Part shown: positions 1 through 9,636 of the stretch, in pieces
Numbering within the stretch: position 1 is the stretch's first letter
Layout of the letters: every line of letters begins with the position of its first letter
From: a bacterium
Lineage (GTDB): Bacteria; Bacteroidota; Ignavibacteria; Kapaibacteriales; Kapaibacteriaceae
Length of the DNA: 45,472 nt
Assembly (NCBI GenBank): GCA_024711065.1
Contig: JANJTN010000041.1
Location: 1 to 45,472 of the forward strand
Reading direction: 5' to 3'
Program-made: the position numbers and the translations under genes
The notes under the pieces: model-generated
What the model was told of the DNA's origin: nothing
Databases searched by the model: none
The model's input: only the letters and a program-made list of their open reading frames with translations

Positions 1-159
1 CGGACGCTGCCCTAACGCATCCAGGTCCGGAAACGCCCGCTTGTCGCGCGCACGCGGGTGCAACCCGGCATCGATCAGGATCCCGGTGCCGTCGAACTCC
101 AGATAGTAGGCGTTAGCGCCGATCTCCTCGGCGCCGCCCAATACGATCAGATCAGCCAC
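1..159 (-). CDS. Metallo-beta-lactamase-fold protein, N-terminal part (cut by window edge)
   Basis: Only the first 53 codons lie in the window, reading leftward. The translation begins VADLIVLGGAEEIGANAYYL and continues through a GILIDAGLHPR stretch. This is the usual opening of RNase J / CPSF-like metallo-beta-lactamase nucleases (a GGxxEIGxNxY strand, then an LIDAG strand before the HxHxDH motif). The metal-binding HxHxDH motif would lie beyond the edge, so activity cannot be checked. The start chosen is GTG, because an in-frame stop lies 24 nt upstream and no ATG intervenes. A TATCTTCG sequence (one mismatch from the TATCTTTG boxes elsewhere in this window) ends 3 nt before the GTG, so the true start could be slightly downstream. 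The gene is followed upstream (to the right) by a period-7 repeat array. Confidence 0.7.
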   Translation of the reverse strand, partial: MADLIVLGGAEEIGANAYYLEFDGTGILIDAGLHPRARDKRAFPDLDALGQRP

Positions 160-179
160 GAACGAAGATAGGGCGGCGG

Positions 180-298
180 TTAGCGGCTAGCGTCTAGCGC
201 TTAGCGTCTAGCCGCCAGACATTCAACACTAAACGCTAGACGCTAGACGCTCGACGCAAAACGCTCGACGCAAAACGCTCGACGCTAAACGCTAAAGG
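180..298. repeat. Period-7 tandem array, 17 units, abutting a stop codon
   Basis: From 180 to 298 the sequence divides exactly into 17 heptamers such as CTAGCGT, TTAGCGT, CTAGACG, CTCGACG, CAAAACG and CTAAACG. The next base (299) is the first base of the complement of the DUF2892 gene's TAG stop, so on the minus strand the array starts directly after that stop. The left units (xTAGCGx) and right units (CTAGACG) are partly complementary, so the transcript could fold into an imperfect long hairpin around 208-235. It fills nearly the whole gap between the two minus-strand genes. Function is unknown; transcript-end formation is one possibility. Confidence 0.85.
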
Positions 299-511
299 CT
301 ACTCTCTGCTCTTCCTCGTGTTCACTCCAAAGGCGGCCCAGATCGGGCACCAGTTGATCATGGCCGTACCGGCGAAGATCACTGCCAGAGCGCCGGCACC
401 CCAGAACAGGGCCGATCCCTGCTCGATCACACCAAAGAACATCAGCGCTGCCAGGCCAAGGGCCAACAGATAGCGAACGATCTTGTCTGCACTCCCAACA
501 TTTGCCTTCAT
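299..511 (-). CDS. DUF2892 / YgaP-type transmembrane domain protein
   Basis: A 70-residue protein with two hydrophobic helices (about residues 10-27 and 30-48) and a short basic tail. The pattern VRYLLALGLAAL, a short polar turn, then FWGAGALAVIFAGTA and INWCPIW is typical of DUF2892 domains, found alone or fused to rhodaneses (YgaP). The INWCPIW cysteine segment is characteristic. The ORF track starts at 724, but the internal ATG at 511 is preferred because GGAGG lies 6 nt upstream of it and the upstream extension has no membrane or family character. Standalone members are often near sulfur or redox genes, but nothing nearby confirms such a role. The gene is divergent from the IcmF operon. 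Confidence 0.8.
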   Translation of the reverse strand: MKANVGSADKIVRYLLALGLAALMFFGVIEQGSALFWGAGALAVIFAGTAMINWCPIWAAFGVNTRKSRE

Positions 512-679
512 CACGATCCTCCGTGAACGGGTGGTGATATTGCTGTGGGTTCCTGCGAACCGATGACTGCAAACTGTGGTTTCCGGAGGACCTGCCACAT
601 GACCAAAGTCACGGAAGCAGGGAGAGATGACCGTTCGTCTTTTTGAGATCGCGGAAACCCCATATGTCCATGATGTGCG

Positions 680-687
680 TACTTTTG
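680..687 (+). promoter_or_regulatory. Candidate -7 promoter element (TACTTTTG) for the IcmF operon
   Basis: TACTTTTG matches the Bacteroidota -7 consensus TAnnTTTG and ends 24 nt before the ATG at 712, which would give a short leader. The flanking bases form a direct repeat (tgcgtactt twice). No TTTG at the usual -33 spacing is visible, so support is partial. The rest of the 200-nt divergent region (512-711) holds a small GGTTC-CTGC-GAACC hairpin at 548-561 and nothing else I recognise. Confidence 0.4.
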
Positions 688-711
688 CGTACTTATCCAC
701 AGCCATAGTGC

Positions 712-2118
712 ATGATGCATTCACCGGACCCCTACAAACCCGCCAACAAGGTTCGCGTGGTCACGGCAGCGTCGCTCTTTGACGGGCACGACGCTGCCAT
801 CAACGTGATGCGCCGGATCATCCAGGCCACCGGATGCGAGGTGATCCACCTCGGACACAACCGATCCGTGGCCGAAGTGGTGGACTGCGCTATCCAGGAG
901 GATGCGCAGGCCATTGCCATGACGTCCTATCAGGGCGGGCACCTGGAGTACTTCAAGTACATGTACGACCTGCTGCACCAGCGTGGGGCCGGCCACATCC
1001 GGATCTACGGCGGCGGCGGCGGCACCATTCTGCCCACCGAGATCCAGGAACTCCACGAATACGGGATCGCCCGGATCTATTCGCCCGACGATGGACGCGA
1101 AATGGGTCTGCAGGGCATGATCAACGATCTGGTGAAGGGGGCTGACCACGTGTCGCCGGATGTGTACGGGGCCGACCTGGAAACACGCGTTAAGGCGCGA
1201 GACCCTCTGGCGCTGGCTCAGGCGATCACCGCCTCGGAACTCGGCCAGACAGAACGGATCGCCTTTGCCCAGGGCGTAAAACGAGCACCCGTTCTTGGCA
1301 TCACCGGTACCGGCGGTGCCGGAAAGTCGTCCCTCACGGACGAACTGGTGCGGCGCTTCCTCATCGACCAGCCCGACAAGACGATCGGCATCCTGAGCAT
1401 CGATCCGTCCAAACGCAAGACCGGAGGTGCGCTGTTGGGCGACCGGATCCGCATGAATGCCGTGTATCACCCGCGAGTCTATATGCGCTCGTTCGCCACC
1501 AGAGAGGCTAATGTGGCCGTCTCGCGGCACGTGAACGAGGCGATCGACGTCCTGTCGGCCGCCGGCTTCGATCTGATCCTGGTCGAAACGGCCGGGATCG
1601 GCCAGAGCGATTCGCAGATCACGGACATCGCCGAGGTCACCATGTATGTGATGACGCCGGAATACGGTGCTGCCAGCCAGCTCGAAAAGATCGACATGAT
1701 CGACTTCGCCGATATCATCGCCCTGAACAAGTTCGACAAGCGTGGAGCGCTGGATGCACTGCGCGACGTAAAGAAACAGATGCAGCGCAGCCGTCAGGCC
1801 TTCGATCAGAAGCCGGATGCCATGCCGGTGTTCGGTACGATCGCCTCGCAGTTCAACGACCCCGGCACCAACACGCTATATCGGGCACTGATGGATCTGG
1901 TGATCCAGCGCTACGCCCTCCCTTGGACCAGTCACTTTCTCGTGACCGATGAAATGAGCGAGAAGATCTACGTGATCCCGCCGGATCGGACTCGGTATCT
2001 GGCCGAGATCGTAGACGAGAATAAACGTTATGACCGACACGTGGACCAGCAATCACAGGTAGCCCGTGCGCTCTGGCAGATCAACGGCGCTATCGAAACG
2101 CTGCGAACCACTACCTAA
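712..2118 (+). CDS. IcmF-type mutase, N-terminal half: B12-binding domain plus MeaB-like GTPase
   Basis: 468 residues. Residues about 12-150 form a cobalamin-binding domain with [13 protein letters not shown] (DxHxxG-type loop), SYQGG and a GGGGG run. Residues about 190-420 are a G3E GTPase domain of the MeaB type, with P-loop GTGGAGKSS (K205) and base-recognition NKFD (339-342). The domain order and sequence match the first ~470 residues of the fused isobutyryl-CoA mutase IcmF, where the G domain acts as a chaperone for adenosylcobalamin loading. In fused IcmF the catalytic barrel follows in the same chain; here the protein stops at the linker and the barrel is a separate gene at 3499, with a lipoprotein gene between. 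ATG at 715 is an alternative start; no Shine-Dalgarno is visible at either. Confidence 0.93.
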   Translation: MMHSPDPYKPANKVRVVTAASLFDGHDAAINVMRRIIQATGCEVIHLGHNRSVAEVVDCAIQEDAQAIAMTSYQGGHLEYFKYMYDLLHQRGAGHIRIYGGGGGTILPTEIQELHEYGIARIYSPDDGREMGLQGMINDLVKGADHVSPDVYGADLETRVKARDPLALAQAITASELGQTERIAFAQGVKRAPVLGITGTGGAGKSSLTDELVRRFLIDQPDKTIGILSIDPSKRKTGGALLGDRIRMNAVYHPRVYMRSFATREANVAVSRHVNEAIDVLSAAGFDLILVETAGIGQSDSQITDIAEVTMYVMTPEYGAASQLEKIDMIDFADIIALNKFDKRGALDALRDVKKQMQRSRQAFDQKPDAMPVFGTIASQFNDPGTNTLYRALMDLVIQRYALPWTSHFLVTDEMSEKIYVIPPDRTRYLAEIVDENKRYDRHVDQQSQVARALWQINGAIETLRTTT

Positions 2119-2147
2119 GAACTCCCACTCACCACCAGAGTAGTCCC

Positions 2148-3491
2148 ATGTACCGATTTCTTGCACTTCTTGCTCTCGTTGGCTTTGTAGCTGTTGGCTG
2201 CGGAGACGACGAGCCGAACGGGCCAGACCCGAACGACAATGCACCCAAGATCCGCCTGCTGCATGCGGTCTATGATGGAGGGGGCTTGGACCTGCGTGTA
2301 GACGACCAGATCGTGCACACCAACATCAAGTTCCTCGAGAGCAGCGGCTATAAGGGAACGCTCAACGGCAGTCGCAATGTGAGCGTACATCTTACCGGAC
2401 AGACGCAGGTGCTCAAGCTGGCAACGCGGACCCTGTCCGACGGTGCCTACTACACCATGTACTGCTACCCGCCGCAGTCAGCGTTCGCAGCGCAGGTGTC
2501 ATCAGACGAACTCCAGGCAGCTCCGGAGAATGCTCGGATCAAGTTCGTGAATGCCTCGTATGCGCCGGCACCAAAACTGGAAGAGTATGCTGTGATGATC
2601 ACCGGCAACAAGACGCTGTTGCACAACTACATCCGCCGAACGGAGTCCACACTCTACACCGATGTTGTTGCCGGCACCTACTCGTTCACGCTGAAGCTGA
2701 AAGAGGACACATCGTTCACACGGACCTATCAGCTGGTGAACCTGGATCCGGGTAGTGCCTACACCATCGTACTGCACGGCACCCGCGATGATGCCGATGC
2801 CTACCCGCTGGCGTTGCGCATGTACAAGGACAACGGATCGAAGACCGACGTGGTGGACTTCGTGGAAGTGCCAACGGCCAATCTGCAGTTCCTGCAGACC
2901 ATCGCCGGAACGGGCCTCGTGGACGTTGCCGTAGATGGTGGATCGCCACAGATCAAGGGCATGCGGTTCGCCGATGCGTCGGGCTATCGCTTCTTTGGTG
3001 TTGGCGAGCACGCCTACACGGTGTCTTCCGGCACCACGCCGTTGCTCGTGGCTCAGCCCCTTACCATCCAGGCCGGAAAGAATTACACGTCCATCCTGGT
3101 AGGCGACGGCAACCTGAACACTGTGGAAGCGCTGAACCTGGAAGATGTGGTCGTTCCTAATCCGTCCCAGTCGCTTGTACGCTTCGTGCACACGGCCTCG
3201 GATGCACCAGCCATCAATGTGGTCACCGAACTTGCTCCGGGCAGCGATTATCCTATCCCCGGCATGCAGGGTATTCCGTACAAGGGTGTGGGCCAGTCGT
3301 CCACCACAGGCAGCCAGTTCCTGGTGATCCCACCGGGCACCTACAACATTCGGTTCTTTGATGCCGTTGGCGATTCCGTGCTTACGCGAGAGAACGGGAT
3401 GACCTTTGGTGCCGGAAAGATCTATACGCTGTGGTACGGCGGACGCAAGGCGAACGCCACGCTGAAGGGCCGATTGTTGACGCACAACTAA
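2148..3491 (+). CDS. DUF4397-type repeat lipoprotein
   Basis: 447 residues. The N-terminus is a lipoprotein signal peptide with lipobox VAVGC (Cys18), followed by an acidic, Pro-rich linker. The mature part has about four repeats of a beta-rich module: [56 protein letters not shown] and [16 protein letters not shown]. Each begins with an (I/V)(R/K)FxxA strand typical of DUF4397, a family of extracytoplasmic lipoproteins of unknown function. It sits 29 nt after the B12/GTPase half and 7 nt before the catalytic half of the mutase, so it is very probably co-transcribed with both. A surface or periplasmic lipoprotein inside a cytosolic mutase operon is odd, and I cannot link the functions. Confidence 0.85.
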   Translation: MYRFLALLALVGFVAVGCGDDEPNGPDPNDNAPKIRLLHAVYDGGGLDLRVDDQIVHTNIKFLESSGYKGTLNGSRNVSVHLTGQTQVLKLATRTLSDGAYYTMYCYPPQSAFAAQVSSDELQAAPENARIKFVNASYAPAPKLEEYAVMITGNKTLLHNYIRRTESTLYTDVVAGTYSFTLKLKEDTSFTRTYQLVNLDPGSAYTIVLHGTRDDADAYPLALRMYKDNGSKTDVVDFVEVPTANLQFLQTIAGTGLVDVAVDGGSPQIKGMRFADASGYRFFGVGEHAYTVSSGTTPLLVAQPLTIQAGKNYTSILVGDGNLNTVEALNLEDVVVPNPSQSLVRFVHTASDAPAINVVTELAPGSDYPIPGMQGIPYKGVGQSSTTGSQFLVIPPGTYNIRFFDAVGDSVLTRENGMTFGAGKIYTLWYGGRKANATLKGRLLTHN

Positions 3492-3498
3492 GACCGAC

Positions 3499-5520
3499 AT
3501 GAGCACCAAACAACGATCTGCCCAGGCTACGGCTGCCACACCCGCCCCGGTTCCGGAGGCGATCGCCACGCTGGAGCAACGGGCCAAGGAACTGGAACAG
3601 CAGCTGGACCATGAAGTGCGTCAGCTCCTGGCATCCTGGAATGAAAAGCGAGCCGCCTACGAAGGCGAGGAGTTCGTGTACACGGTGCGTGGCAAAGAGA
3701 TCCGCGTGCGAAATCACACGGAATCGCTGTCGCATACGCGCATTCCCAAGATCGCCCTACCAAAGTTCCAGGACTGGGGCGAGATCGTTCGGTGGTGTAT
3801 GCAGGAGAACGTACCGGGCGAATTCCCGTACACGGCCGGTGTGTATCCGTTCAAGCGGACCAACGAAGACCCAACGCGCATGTTCGCCGGCGAGGGTGGC
3901 CCCGAACGCACCAACAAGCGCTTCCACTATCTCTCTCATGGCATGCCGGCAGCTCGCCTGTCTACGGCGTTCGACAGCGTAACCCTCTACGGTGAAGACC
4001 CCGGAGTGCGTCCTGACATCTACGGCAAGATCGGCAACTCCGGTGTGAGCGTGGCCACGCTGGACGATGCCAAGAAGCTGTACTCCGGATTCGATCTCTG
4101 TGCGCCGAGTACGTCGGTCTCCATGACGATCAACGGTCCCGCACCGATGTTGCTGGCATTCTTCTTGAATGCTGCCGTCGACCAAGAGTGTGAGAAGTAC
4201 ATCACGGCCCATCATCTCGAAGCCGAGGTACAGGCAACTATCGATCGGATCTATGCGGATAAGGGGCTTCCTCGGCCGCACTACCAACAGGCCGATGGTA
4301 CGCGCACGCTGCCTGAGGGCAACACGGGTCTCGGCCTGATGCTGCTGGGGGTAACCGGCGACCAGGTGTTGCCCGCCGACGTGTATGCCGAGTGCAAAAA
4401 GCGAGCTCTGACGAGCGTGCGCGGAACCGTGCAGGCCGACATCCTGAAGGAAGATCAGGCGCAGAACACCTGCATCTTCTCTACGGAGTTCGCCCTGCGG
4501 ATCATGGGTGACGTGCAGCAGTACTTTATCGACGAAGGGGTGCGGAACTTCTACTCCGTGTCCATCAGCGGCTATCACATAGCCGAAGCCGGAGCCAACC
4601 CGATCACGCAGCTGGCCTTCACGCTGGCCAATGGCTTCACCTATGTGGAGTACTATCTGTCGCGTGGGATGGACATCAACGACTTTGCCCCCAACCTGAG
4701 CTTCTTCTTCAGTAATGGCGTGGATCCGGAGTACTCCGTGATCGGCCGCGTTGCTCGACGTATCTGGGCCAAGGCCATCAAGCTGAAGTATGGCGGCAAT
4801 GAGCGGTCGCAAATGCTCAAGTACCATATCCAGACATCCGGACGTTCGCTGCACGCGCAGGAGATCGACTTCAACGATATCCGAACCACGCTGCAGGCGT
4901 TGTACGCCATCTACGACAACTGCAACTCCCTGCACACCAATGCCTACGACGAGGCCATCACCACGCCTACCGAAGAAAGCGTGCGCCGCGCCGTGGCCAT
5001 CCAGCTGATCATCAACCGCGAACTGGGCCTGGCCAAGAACGAGAACCCAATGCAGGGTTCCTTTATCATCGAGGAACTCACGGACCTTGTAGAGGAAGCC
5101 GTGTACACCGAGTTCAAGCGCATCGCCGAACGCGGCGGCGTCCTGGGTGCCATGGAGAACATGTATCAGCGGAACAAGATCCAGGAAGAGAGTCTGTACT
5201 ACGAAACGCTGAAGCACACCGGAGACTATCCGATCATCGGTGTGAACACGTTCCTCAGCTCCAAGGGATCGCCCACCGTGATCCCGCAGGAAGTGATCCG
5301 TTCCACGACGGCGGAGAAGGAACAGCAGATCGCGAACGTGGCGGCAGTTCAGCAACGGAACGTCGATCGGTCACCTGCGGCACTGGATCAGTTGAAGCAC
5401 AAGGCCGTACAGAACCACAACATCTTTGAGGCCTTGATGGAGGCGGCCAAGGTGTGTTCGCTGGGTCAGCTTACGCACGCCTTGTACGAAGTGGGTGGAC
5501 AGTACCGGCGAAGTATGTAA
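3499..5520 (+). CDS. IcmF-type mutase, C-terminal catalytic half (isobutyryl-CoA mutase-like)
   Basis: 673 residues: a helical, charged N-terminal segment (about 1-60) corresponding to the IcmF linker, then the substrate-binding TIM barrel ending in the conserved terminus VGGQYRRSM. By remembered alignment, Phe129 in RMFAGEG and Gln322 in [11 protein letters not shown] occupy the positions that are Tyr and Arg in methylmalonyl-CoA mutase. Phe/Gln is the isobutyryl-CoA mutase signature. A segment around residues 250-295 ([19 protein letters not shown]) is longer than in the Cupriavidus protein. The partner B12/GTPase half is encoded at 712. The expected reaction is isobutyryl-CoA to n-butyryl-CoA with adenosylcobalamin, linking valine and butyrate metabolism. 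The next gene begins at the base after this stop codon. Confidence 0.93.
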   Translation: MSTKQRSAQATAATPAPVPEAIATLEQRAKELEQQLDHEVRQLLASWNEKRAAYEGEEFVYTVRGKEIRVRNHTESLSHTRIPKIALPKFQDWGEIVRWCMQENVPGEFPYTAGVYPFKRTNEDPTRMFAGEGGPERTNKRFHYLSHGMPAARLSTAFDSVTLYGEDPGVRPDIYGKIGNSGVSVATLDDAKKLYSGFDLCAPSTSVSMTINGPAPMLLAFFLNAAVDQECEKYITAHHLEAEVQATIDRIYADKGLPRPHYQQADGTRTLPEGNTGLGLMLLGVTGDQVLPADVYAECKKRALTSVRGTVQADILKEDQAQNTCIFSTEFALRIMGDVQQYFIDEGVRNFYSVSISGYHIAEAGANPITQLAFTLANGFTYVEYYLSRGMDINDFAPNLSFFFSNGVDPEYSVIGRVARRIWAKAIKLKYGGNERSQMLKYHIQTSGRSLHAQEIDFNDIRTTLQALYAIYDNCNSLHTNAYDEAITTPTEESVRRAVAIQLIINRELGLAKNENPMQGSFIIEELTDLVEEAVYTEFKRIAERGGVLGAMENMYQRNKIQEESLYYETLKHTGDYPIIGVNTFLSSKGSPTVIPQEVIRSTTAEKEQQIANVAAVQQRNVDRSPAALDQLKHKAVQNHNIFEALMEAAKVCSLGQLTHALYEVGGQYRRSM

Positions 5521-6462
5521 GTGGTTGACCTTTCGCAGATACGGGTAGCGGCAGAACGGATCGCACCGTACGTGCATCGTACGCCGGTGCTGACGTCGCA
5601 TTCCCTGAACGCGATGTTCCAGGCAGAGCTGTACTTCAAGGCCGAGAACCTGCAGAAGGTTGGCGCCTTCAAGGCGCGCGGAGCCGTGAATGCCGTGATG
5701 CAGCTCAGCGAGGCCGACGCGGCGCGTGGTGTTGCCACTCACTCGTCCGGCAACCATGCCCAGGCTTTGGCCTATGCTGCCAGTCTGCGATCCATACCGT
5801 GCACCATCGTGATGCCGGAGAACTCTCCACAGGTAAAGGTGGCGGCCACACGAGGATATGGAGCCGACATCGTGTTTTGCGAGAGTACCCTGCAGGCTAG
5901 GGAGACAACATTGAACGCGGTCCTCGAACGCACCGGTGCAACGATGATCCATCCGTATGACAACGATCACGTGATCGCCGGGCAGGGCACGGCAGCTCTG
6001 GAACTCCTGGAAGAGCGTCCCGAGCTGGACGTGATCATGGCTCCCGTCGGCGGCGGTGGTTTGATGAGCGGAACCTCCATTGCGGCGAGATCCCTGAAGC
6101 CTTCGATCACGATCATCGGTGCTGAACCGGAAGAAGCCGACGATGCTGCCAGGGGGCTGCGTAGTGGCACGTTGCTCCCACCAAAGCCCCCTACCACGAT
6201 CGCCGATGGTCTACGAACCGCCTTGAGTCGTCGCACCTTTGACTACCTTACCGCTAACGGCGTTCGTATGGAAACCTGTTCCGAAGCGAGCATTCGGCGC
6301 GGACTGCGCCTGATCATGGAGCGCGTGAAGACCGTGATCGAACCCAGCGCGGCCGTTACGATCGGCGTCCTGCTGGACCACCCCGATCTGGTCCGCGGTC
6401 AACGCGTGGGTATCATCCTGTGTGGAGGCAACCTGGATCTGGAACAGGCGGCCGGAGCATGA
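5521..6462 (+). CDS. Threonine dehydratase / serine-threonine ammonia-lyase (PLP fold type II)
   Basis: 313 residues. The PLP lysine is K51 in GAFKARGA; SSGNHAQA forms the substrate/phosphate region and VGGGGLMSGT the glycine-rich cofactor loop. Length and lack of a C-terminal ACT regulatory domain point to the catabolic (TdcB-like) form, though serine racemase and threo-3-hydroxyaspartate ammonia-lyase share this architecture. Threonine deamination would yield 2-oxobutyrate, which feeds propionyl-CoA or isoleucine synthesis. Translation starts with GTG immediately after the mutase TAA (zero spacing), indicating coupled translation in the same operon. The gene overlaps the next one through ATGA. 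Confidence 0.85.
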   Translation: MVDLSQIRVAAERIAPYVHRTPVLTSHSLNAMFQAELYFKAENLQKVGAFKARGAVNAVMQLSEADAARGVATHSSGNHAQALAYAASLRSIPCTIVMPENSPQVKVAATRGYGADIVFCESTLQARETTLNAVLERTGATMIHPYDNDHVIAGQGTAALELLEERPELDVIMAPVGGGGLMSGTSIAARSLKPSITIIGAEPEEADDAARGLRSGTLLPPKPPTTIADGLRTALSRRTFDYLTANGVRMETCSEASIRRGLRLIMERVKTVIEPSAAVTIGVLLDHPDLVRGQRVGIILCGGNLDLEQAAGA

Positions 6463-7505
6463 GGACCGAACGTGTTTCGCTTTCGCGAATGAGCGTGGCG
6501 ATCCTGCCGCGGCGTGTGGTGCAGGAAGAGTATCTGATCCGACTGGAAGAGATCCTGGAGCCGGTGGCAGACACCTGCCGCTTGCCAAGTCAGGGATCGC
6601 TTCTACAGTCTCGCCTTCGGGGCGGTCAGCGGTTTGATGCGCTGTATTTGCAGTGGATCGACAACAAGATGATCGACGACCGCGGACGCCTGTCGATGAA
6701 GGGCGTGATTCGCGCCTATGTCAAGGTACTGGTGTACCGACTCTGGGCGCGCCGGATCGTCTTTGTTCGGCACAATCGCTACCCGCATCGCACGCATCCG
6801 GATCATGCGGAACGCGTGGCGCGGGCCGTGGACCGCTTTGAGCGTTGGTGCGATCGAGTGGTAGTGCATTCGCCGGTGGAAGCCGGCCCGGCATATCCGC
6901 ACCGTGTGTACTGTCCGCATCCGCTCTACGAAGTGGAGCCAGCTACCGAAACCGACGCAGACCTCCCGGAACGTCTTGTGTGGGAGCCAGGGTACTTTGT
7001 GTCGTTCGGACGCATGGAGCCCTACAAACATCTGCCGGATCTGATCGACGCCTTTCCGGAGTCGCAGCGTTTATTGGTCTTTGGCGCTCCACCGACCAAC
7101 AAGGACTACCAAGCCCGGCTCGAGCTGATGCAACGTCCGGGCGTTCATGTGGTACCGGCGTTCCTGGACAACGCCGTGATCCAACACGTACTCCGGAAAG
7201 CCCGGGGCTTGATCGTGGTGCATGCCGATCGCGACATGATCGCTTCGGGAAGCGTGGTGTATGCGTTGTCTCTCGGTATACCCGTCTTCGGGGTAGAGAC
7301 ACCCTATCTGTGTGCGCTGGCCGAGCAGCTGGGTCCGGAGCTCATTCAGGTCGCTGGAGACATTCCATCGCTGATGGCGGTTGTTGCAGCAGCCGCACCG
7401 GAACCACGATCTTCGATCCACATGGAGCGTATTCAGCAAGTCTTTGGCGACCACGTCGTGCGTGAAGCGCTCTGCCAAGCGTTATTCGAATCCGGTAAGG
7501 ACTGA
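6459..7505 (+). CDS. Glycosyltransferase (GT4-like, GT-B fold)
   Basis: 348 residues from the ATG that overlaps the upstream stop (ATGA at 6459-6462); the longer ORF start at 6420 lies inside the threonine dehydratase gene and is unlikely. The C-terminal half carries a GT-B signature: YFVSFGRMEPYKHLPDLIDAF (nucleotide-sugar domain entry) and ASGSVVYALSLGIPVFG near the donor-binding region. The N-terminal half contains a basic, Arg/Tyr-rich stretch and a RIVFVRHNRYPH segment typical of acceptor domains. Acceptor and sugar cannot be predicted. It is the last gene of a tightly packed run beginning at 712 and has no obvious functional tie to the acyl-CoA genes. Confidence 0.75.
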   Translation: MRTERVSLSRMSVAILPRRVVQEEYLIRLEEILEPVADTCRLPSQGSLLQSRLRGGQRFDALYLQWIDNKMIDDRGRLSMKGVIRAYVKVLVYRLWARRIVFVRHNRYPHRTHPDHAERVARAVDRFERWCDRVVVHSPVEAGPAYPHRVYCPHPLYEVEPATETDADLPERLVWEPGYFVSFGRMEPYKHLPDLIDAFPESQRLLVFGAPPTNKDYQARLELMQRPGVHVVPAFLDNAVIQHVLRKARGLIVVHADRDMIASGSVVYALSLGIPVFGVETPYLCALAEQLGPELIQVAGDIPSLMAVVAAAAPEPRSSIHMERIQQVFGDHVVREALCQALFESGKD

Positions 7506-7507
7506 TC

Positions 7508-9487
7508 ATGAAGTGGATGTTGACCGGTCTGCTGTTGATGTCCGCAGTCAGTATGCAGGCACAAGTATCGCTGGACTCCCTGGCGAATGCCCGCCTGCAG
7601 CTGGTGCTTCCCGAGGTGGACCAGCAGCATGTGCTGAACGACCTGAACATTTCTACGCTTGGCTACGAACCGGTAGACATGGAGCAGTTCGGATCGGATC
7701 ATCTCCTGCTGCGAACCGTGCGTCAGGGTTTTCGCAACGTGTTCACCCTGCCGTCAAAGAGCGGCAACTATGCCCGCAGTGCCGCTCGAAACAGTAGTCT
7801 GTCCGGTCTGGTGCGTATTGCAGCATCCATGGCCGACATCTCCGCAGGGCGCTTCACCGAGGCCAAGATCGACACGACCGTCCTGGAAATCGCCGATCCG
7901 GCGTTCGCTCTACTGCCGGCAGCGACCCAGAGATTGATCTCACAGATCGTGCGAGCTGCGGAGGACGCCGATCCGTTCCTGCATCAGGCCTTTCGTGGCT
8001 CGGCCTACGACGCACTGTTCTCGTCCAGGCCAACACCAGCAGATATGTACCATGCCGTTACGGCACCATGGCGCGAGGATCGCGGCGGACAATACGCCAG
8101 TACGCATCCATTTGGATTGGACGCCCTGGACCAGATCGACCGTAAAGCCCTGACCTTCTGCGGTGTGCTACTGACCGCACATCTCGACTCAGCCATCGCG
8201 CACTGGCTTGCTGATGCATCTGTGCCAGCCTCTACTCCGAACGGTCAGATCGCGATCCAGACACCGCGCGGCTGGGTGGTTTGTTCCGGTCCCGGTGCGG
8301 ACACCATTTCGCCGTCGCATCAACCACTGCTGGCCGTGATCGATGCCGGCGGGAACGACGTGTACCTTGGCCGCACTGCCAGCACCATGGTTCCTCGGCA
8401 GTACTTCTCTGTCGTGATCGATCGCAGTGGCGATGATGCATATGAGTCCCCCGGAGACACGGCAGCAATCTGTGCCGGAGTGTTGGGGGTAGCGGTCCTG
8501 GTAGACGTGGACGGGAACGATCGGTACGTGGGCGGCACTCTCTCCATTGCTGCCGCGTTCCACGGCATTGCCGTACTGCAGGATCGCGCCGGAAACGATG
8601 CGTACGAGTTGCAGGGACAGTATGGGCAGGGGGCTGCCACGGCAGGCATTGCGGTACTGGATGATCGGTCCGGCCACGATGTCTATATCTGCGCTGCCGA
8701 GGGGCAGGCCTATGCCCAGGCCCTTGGTGCAGCGATGCTGATCGACCGTGACGGCAACGACCACTATCTGGCGCGTCTGGATGGCGCTCCCAGCGAGATC
8801 TATCTGTGGCAGTCGGTGTCTCGTGCGCAGGGCGCGGCATTCGGACGTCGGGCCGATCTGGGCGACGGACATAGCCTGGCCGGTGGTGTTGCGCTGCTGC
8901 TGGACGTTCGGGGTAACGACACCTACACCGCCGGGGCGTGGAGTCAGGGATGCGGATACTGGTGGGCCCTGGGCATGCTGGAAGACTGGGAGGGAGACGA
9001 CACCTACACCAATGGCAAGTACTCGCTCGGTGCCGGTGCCCACTTTGCGATCGGCGTTCAGGTAGACCTGATGGGCAACGATGCCTATAACGTGGGCAAT
9101 GGCGACGTGGTGAACCAATACCAGGGTCATGCCCGCGACGGCAGCATTGGCGTGAGCATCGACGGAGCCGGGAACGACCAGTACCTGCTGCGCACGCACT
9201 GCGGAGGAAGTGCCGATCTGAACAGCATCGGCTGGCTCTGGGACCGGGGCGGAAACGATGTGTATGCCTGCGACTACGTGTTGCTGGGAGACCCCAACGG
9301 GTGGACGGATACGCCGCCGTTGGGAACCACCACGCTGAACGCTCCATTTGGCACCTACCGAGACGAACTGATGAGCGTTGGGGTCTTCATCGATGGCGTG
9401 GGCTCGGACTCCTGCCGATGGTCTGGCGCAGCAACGACCCACAAGGACCGCGTCACAGGTGGATATTCGGTCCGCCGAGAGCCGTAG
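7508..9487 (+). CDS. Exported protein with twelve DxxGNDxY repeats
   Basis: 659 residues. A Sec signal peptide (MKWMLTGLLLMSAVSMQAQ) is followed by a helical region (about 25-250) without recognisable family features. From about residue 277 to 637 there are twelve copies of a motif of the form (I/L/V)xDxxGNDxY, for example DAGGNDVYLG, DRSGDDAYES, DVDGNDRYVG, DVRGNDTYTA and DLMGNDAYNV, spaced roughly 20-40 residues. The last copy is degenerate (DGVGSDSCRW). The Asp/Gly/Asn content resembles calcium-binding beta-roll loops, but the period is much longer than the nonapeptide of RTX proteins. No sorting domain is seen at the C-terminus, which ends GGYSVRREP. It starts 2 nt after the glycosyltransferase stop. 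Function unknown. Confidence 0.75.
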   Translation: MKWMLTGLLLMSAVSMQAQVSLDSLANARLQLVLPEVDQQHVLNDLNISTLGYEPVDMEQFGSDHLLLRTVRQGFRNVFTLPSKSGNYARSAARNSSLSGLVRIAASMADISAGRFTEAKIDTTVLEIADPAFALLPAATQRLISQIVRAAEDADPFLHQAFRGSAYDALFSSRPTPADMYHAVTAPWREDRGGQYASTHPFGLDALDQIDRKALTFCGVLLTAHLDSAIAHWLADASVPASTPNGQIAIQTPRGWVVCSGPGADTISPSHQPLLAVIDAGGNDVYLGRTASTMVPRQYFSVVIDRSGDDAYESPGDTAAICAGVLGVAVLVDVDGNDRYVGGTLSIAAAFHGIAVLQDRAGNDAYELQGQYGQGAATAGIAVLDDRSGHDVYICAAEGQAYAQALGAAMLIDRDGNDHYLARLDGAPSEIYLWQSVSRAQGAAFGRRADLGDGHSLAGGVALLLDVRGNDTYTAGAWSQGCGYWWALGMLEDWEGDDTYTNGKYSLGAGAHFAIGVQVDLMGNDAYNVGNGDVVNQYQGHARDGSIGVSIDGAGNDQYLLRTHCGGSADLNSIGWLWDRGGNDVYACDYVLLGDPNGWTDTPPLGTTTLNAPFGTYRDELMSVGVFIDGVGSDSCRWSGAATTHKDRVTGGYSVRREP

Positions 9488-9520
9488 AACGCACCTACCT
9501 ACCATTCCTTCGGCAAACGA

Positions 9521-9596
9521 CCGGGACTGCTCCCGGAATCAGTGACTCCCGGAATAGTCCGGGACTGCTCCCGGAATCAGTGACTCCCGGAATGGT
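9521..9596. repeat. Two tandem 38-bp units, each with a perfect hairpin
   Basis: Two copies of a 38-bp unit (9521-9558 and 9559-9596) differ at one base. Each begins with CCGGGACTGCTCCCGG, a perfect 6-bp stem with a CTGC loop. They lie 33 nt after the repeat-protein gene and before gatB. No T-tract follows, so if they terminate transcription it is not by a classical rho-independent mechanism. Confidence 0.85.
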
Positions 9597-9636
9597 GGTA
9601 GTGGGTTCGTGGATTATCCGTAGAAGTGTGGCACCT

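Noticed and set aside
512-711. Possible cobalamin riboswitch ahead of the B12-dependent mutase
   Set aside because: The region is only 200 nt, shared with a divergent gene, and I do not find the conserved B12 box or the expected stems; only a small hairpin at 548-561.
712-5520. Split IcmF as a sequencing frameshift
   Set aside because: The halves are separated by a complete 447-codon lipoprotein gene, and each half has its own start and stop, so a simple frameshift cannot explain it.
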